Assembly: GCA_046297495.1 (NCBI GenBank)
Contig: JBKBIP010000061.1
Span: forward strand, 1-15,688
Source: JBKBIP01 sp046297495
GTDB taxonomy: Bacteria; Planctomycetota; Planctomycetia; Gemmatales; Gemmataceae
Direction of reading: 5' to 3'
Length of the DNA: 15,688 bases
The translations under genes and the position numbers were made by a program. Each line of letters opens with the position of its first letter. Position 1 is the first letter of the stretch. The notes under the pieces are model-generated. The model did no database searches and was not told the DNA's origin. It saw only the letters and a list, made by a program, of their open reading frames with translations. Positions 13,938-15,688 of this stretch are shown piece after piece.

Positions 13938-14549
13938 TCAATCGAGACCCAGAAACTCACGCATGTGGCGGTCGTATTCCGCCTGGCCGCGTTCCAGGCT
14001 TAAATCCAAGCGCAATTCGTTGATGACCTTGATGCTATAATCGCGGAACCAGGCGTTCCAACACCCCGCGCAGATGTCGGTGTAAATACGTTGTCCCAAC
14101 TCATCGTTGAAGGGGGGCGCGGCCAATTGCTGCGCTCGGGAGCCGTAGGGGCAACCGGGGCGCTGGCAGCGGAACGCCGCCCCCGCCGTTTCCTTCTCCG
14201 GGGTGGACTGTTTGGACTCCGGCACCTCGGCGCCAAGCTGCCGCAGCATATCGGCCATGAGTTCGAGCGGCTTGCGGTCACCGCGCTCGTCGGCGACGGC
14301 GAATCCCTGTTGCAAGGTTTTCACCGCCTCATCGCGCTGACCGAGCTGCAACAAACAAGTGGCCAACAGTTGATACACCTTGGAAAAGTAAGGGCTGATT
14401 TCCAACGTGCGATAAAAGCACTTGACCGCTTCGTCAACTTGTCCATCCTCCATGAGAAGCTGACCAAGACGAAAATGCCCCAATTCGTTATCGGGGTCAT
14501 CGTCGGCCATCTTGCGAAATTGGGCGATTTGCTCTTGCAGTTGGCTCAT
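13938..14549 (-). CDS. TPR repeats fused to a YggX-like domain with a C4 motif
   Basis: A 203-residue protein. Residues about 22-89 form two TPR units (ELGHFRLGQLLMEDGQVDEA, then KVYQLLATCLLQLGQRDEAV) with a third helix pair partly formed. A charged linker (90-124) leads to a C-terminal domain (126-203) resembling Fe(II)-trafficking protein YggX: NDELGQRIYTDI, then W-x-x-WFR, KVINELRLDLS and a final helix ending MREFLGLD. Compare PGELGKRIYNEI, W-x-QW and MLINEKKLNM in E. coli YggX. Unlike YggX it carries C128-x4-C133 and C160-x2-C163, so a tetra-cysteine metal site is probable. TPRs suggest a protein partner. ATG 14549 has AGGA about 8 bases upstream. The iron role is inferred from domain similarity only. 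Confidence 0.8.
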   Translation of the reverse strand: MSQLQEQIAQFRKMADDDPDNELGHFRLGQLLMEDGQVDEAVKCFYRTLEISPYFSKVYQLLATCLLQLGQRDEAVKTLQQGFAVADERGDRKPLELMADMLRQLGAEVPESKQSTPEKETAGAAFRCQRPGCPYGSRAQQLAAPPFNDELGQRIYTDICAGCWNAWFRDYSIKVINELRLDLSLERGQAEYDRHMREFLGLD

Positions 14550-14644
14550 GGGAGGTTCCTTTGCGCCAGCGACGGCGAGTTAGCTCGACGCGCCCCTAAG
14601 GGCTGTTTCCACCTCGCGGGCGCGGCGGGCTAACATGTCAGGCT

Positions 14645-15457
14645 TCATTTCGTGGCGATCACTTGGATCGGAAACGACATCGTCGCGGTTTTTTTAGTCA
14701 TTTGATCGGTCGCTTTCAACTCGATGGTGAAATTGCCAGGGCGATTGAGATTGAGCCACATTTGCAGCGGCACCATGCGCAAGTTTTCCGGGACTCCCTT
14801 GTTGGCCGCGCCGACGAACGGCTTGGGCAACGTCGGTTTGCCTGTTGCATCCAGGACGCGCATCTCGACGGTCAAATTCGGATTCTTGGCACTGTCGCGG
14901 GAGAAACCGACCAGACCGAAGGAGACCCACATACTTTGTCCCGGAGCGGCGAACGGCGGCGCCGGCGGGGCCTGTTCGGGGGTGTCAGCGCCGATGCTGC
15001 TCAGTTGCAGCCGCACCATGCCGAAATCGGGGGGCAGCACCTCGAAGGGCCGATTCAAGACGGCGCTGGTCTTGGCCGCCACGTCGTTGACCGTGACCCG
15101 CAAGGTGTACGCGCCGGGAGGCAGATCGAGACCGACGAAGACATGGGCGAAGGCCGGCAAGCTGTTGCCGCCCAAGGAATTGACCGTGCGCTTCTCTTGG
15201 GGGTCCTGCTTGTACATGGTTTGGCCTGTGCGGTTCAAGACTTCCATGCCGATGGCGTAGCTCACATCCCCCGTTTGGCTGACGGTGATGTTCTGAATGT
15301 CGAAAGACACATAGAGAATGTCGCCTGGCAGCACCTTGGCATCGGGCCGAGTCGGGCCGAGCAGCCCATACGTCAGCCGATCATTGGCCAAGCTCAGTTG
15401 CCCCACCTGGGCCGGTTGCAAACTTAAAGCCGCCGCGAAAGCAAGGGTCGTCAGCAT
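14645..15457 (-). CDS. Probable secreted protein with a tandem duplicated beta-rich domain
   Basis: A 270-residue protein of unrecognised family. The N-terminus (MLTTLAFAAALSLQPAQ) looks like a weak signal peptide without basic residues. The mature part is two homologous halves. PGDILYVSFDIQ (44-55) aligns with PGQSMWVSFGLV (172-183), GMEVLNRTGQTM (70-81) with EMRVLDATGKPT (198-209), and PPGAYTLRVTVNDVAAKTSA (113-132) with RPGNFTIELKATDQMTKKTA (239-258). Each half ends in a strand like FEVLPP or IQVIAT. This suggests two immunoglobulin-like or bacterial adhesin-like beta sandwiches outside the cytoplasm. It has no cysteines. It is followed 95 bases later by the TPR-YggX gene on the same strand. 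A region of hairpins and a dispersed palindrome lies upstream. Confidence 0.7.
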   Translation of the reverse strand: MLTTLAFAAALSLQPAQVGQLSLANDRLTYGLLGPTRPDAKVLPGDILYVSFDIQNITVSQTGDVSYAIGMEVLNRTGQTMYKQDPQEKRTVNSLGGNSLPAFAHVFVGLDLPPGAYTLRVTVNDVAAKTSAVLNRPFEVLPPDFGMVRLQLSSIGADTPEQAPPAPPFAAPGQSMWVSFGLVGFSRDSAKNPNLTVEMRVLDATGKPTLPKPFVGAANKGVPENLRMVPLQMWLNLNRPGNFTIELKATDQMTKKTATMSFPIQVIATK

Positions 15458-15492
15458 GGAAATGAAGTCCTTTCCGTACTGTAAAGATTAAG

Positions 15493-15605
15493 AAAATGGA
15501 CCATAGGTTCTAACCTCCTATTGTGCCTATTCTGGGCCTCTTCCGCCAGAGGAGAATACCGTGCCTGGCACGAAGATTTTGGGAAAGTTCCGCACGGTCC
15601 ATTTT
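15493..15605. repeat. Inverted-repeat cluster upstream of the secreted-protein gene
   Basis: Outer arms AAAATGGACC (15493-15502) and its complement (15596-15605). Between them are the smaller hairpins CCTCT/AGAGG near 15537-15552 and ACCGTGC/GCACGGT (15558-15564 with 15592-15598). The last shares bases with the outer right arm, so the two structures exclude each other. The cluster lies in the 5' region of the leftward gene at 15457. Confidence 0.5.
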
Positions 15606-15619
15606 TCCGTCACGATTCG

Positions 15620-15683
15620 CAGTCCAAGATGCCACCGAGCACGCAGCGCGAGGCTGTGCGGCACGGGATCGCGCTGCGTGCTC
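15620..15683 (+). repeat. Dispersed palindromic element, copy 4
   Basis: A 15-bp perfect inverted repeat (15637-15651 with 15669-15683; arm GAGCACGCAGCGCGA) with a diverged inner part. The preceding bases CAAGATGCCACC match the flank of copy 2 (AAAGATGCTACTACC). One frame reads QDATEHAARG and ends RAACS, parallel to copies 1 and 2. Confidence 0.75.
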
Positions 15684-15688
15684 CTGGG

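Overview
The window reads as a chromosomal segment of a high-GC planctomycete, most likely of the Gemmata group. This is inferred from the gene content, not from a marker gene. The supporting genes are a twin-arginine DUF1501 protein, a bacterial formyltransferase/hydrolase subunit A (FhcA) of the tetrahydromethanopterin C1 pathway, a TPR protein fused to a YggX-like domain, and many dispersed GC-rich palindromes between genes.

Layout. 1-1024 is a scrapyard of accessory genes: the 3' end of a probable DUF499-type (anti-phage-associated) ATPase carrying two in-frame palindromes, then short frame-shifted remnants of a DUF1156-like DNA methylase and of a mobile-element ATPase. It lies on the 3' side of a minus-strand tRNA-Ser(CGA) gene (1241-1327), as expected of an island integrated at a tRNA. 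1630-3105 (-) is L-rhamnulokinase with its own terminator. 3411-3860 (+) is a DUF393 thiol-oxidoreductase-like protein. 4239-5483 (+) is a GT87-like membrane glycosyltransferase, overlapping tail-to-tail with a double PilZ protein (5476-6261, -). 6570-8228 (+) is fhcA, 8437-9714 (+) the DUF1501 protein with a strong terminator, and 10041-11357 (+) a second GT87 protein. 11523-12251 (+) is RNase III, followed after 11 bases by a small C4 zinc-ribbon-like protein (12263-12559). On the minus strand from 15457 down to 12680 follow a secreted two-repeat protein, a TPR-YggX fusion, a Cys-rich PSP1 (RicT/YaaT-like) protein and a single-domain response regulator, possibly one leftward unit.

What stands out. 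(1) The small protein beside RNase III and the TPR-YggX fusion share the same cysteine spacing, C-x4-C-x26-C-x2-C-x3-WFR, which suggests a common metal-binding module not present in classical YggX. (2) A dispersed palindromic repeat occurs in four intergenic places. It has a compensatory base-pair change in its stem and a shared open reading frame upstream of the stem. (3) The defence/mobile gene remnants abut the 3' side of the tRNA. (4) A 131-base nested inverted repeat sits just before the second GT87 gene. No CRISPR array, intact transposase or rRNA was seen.
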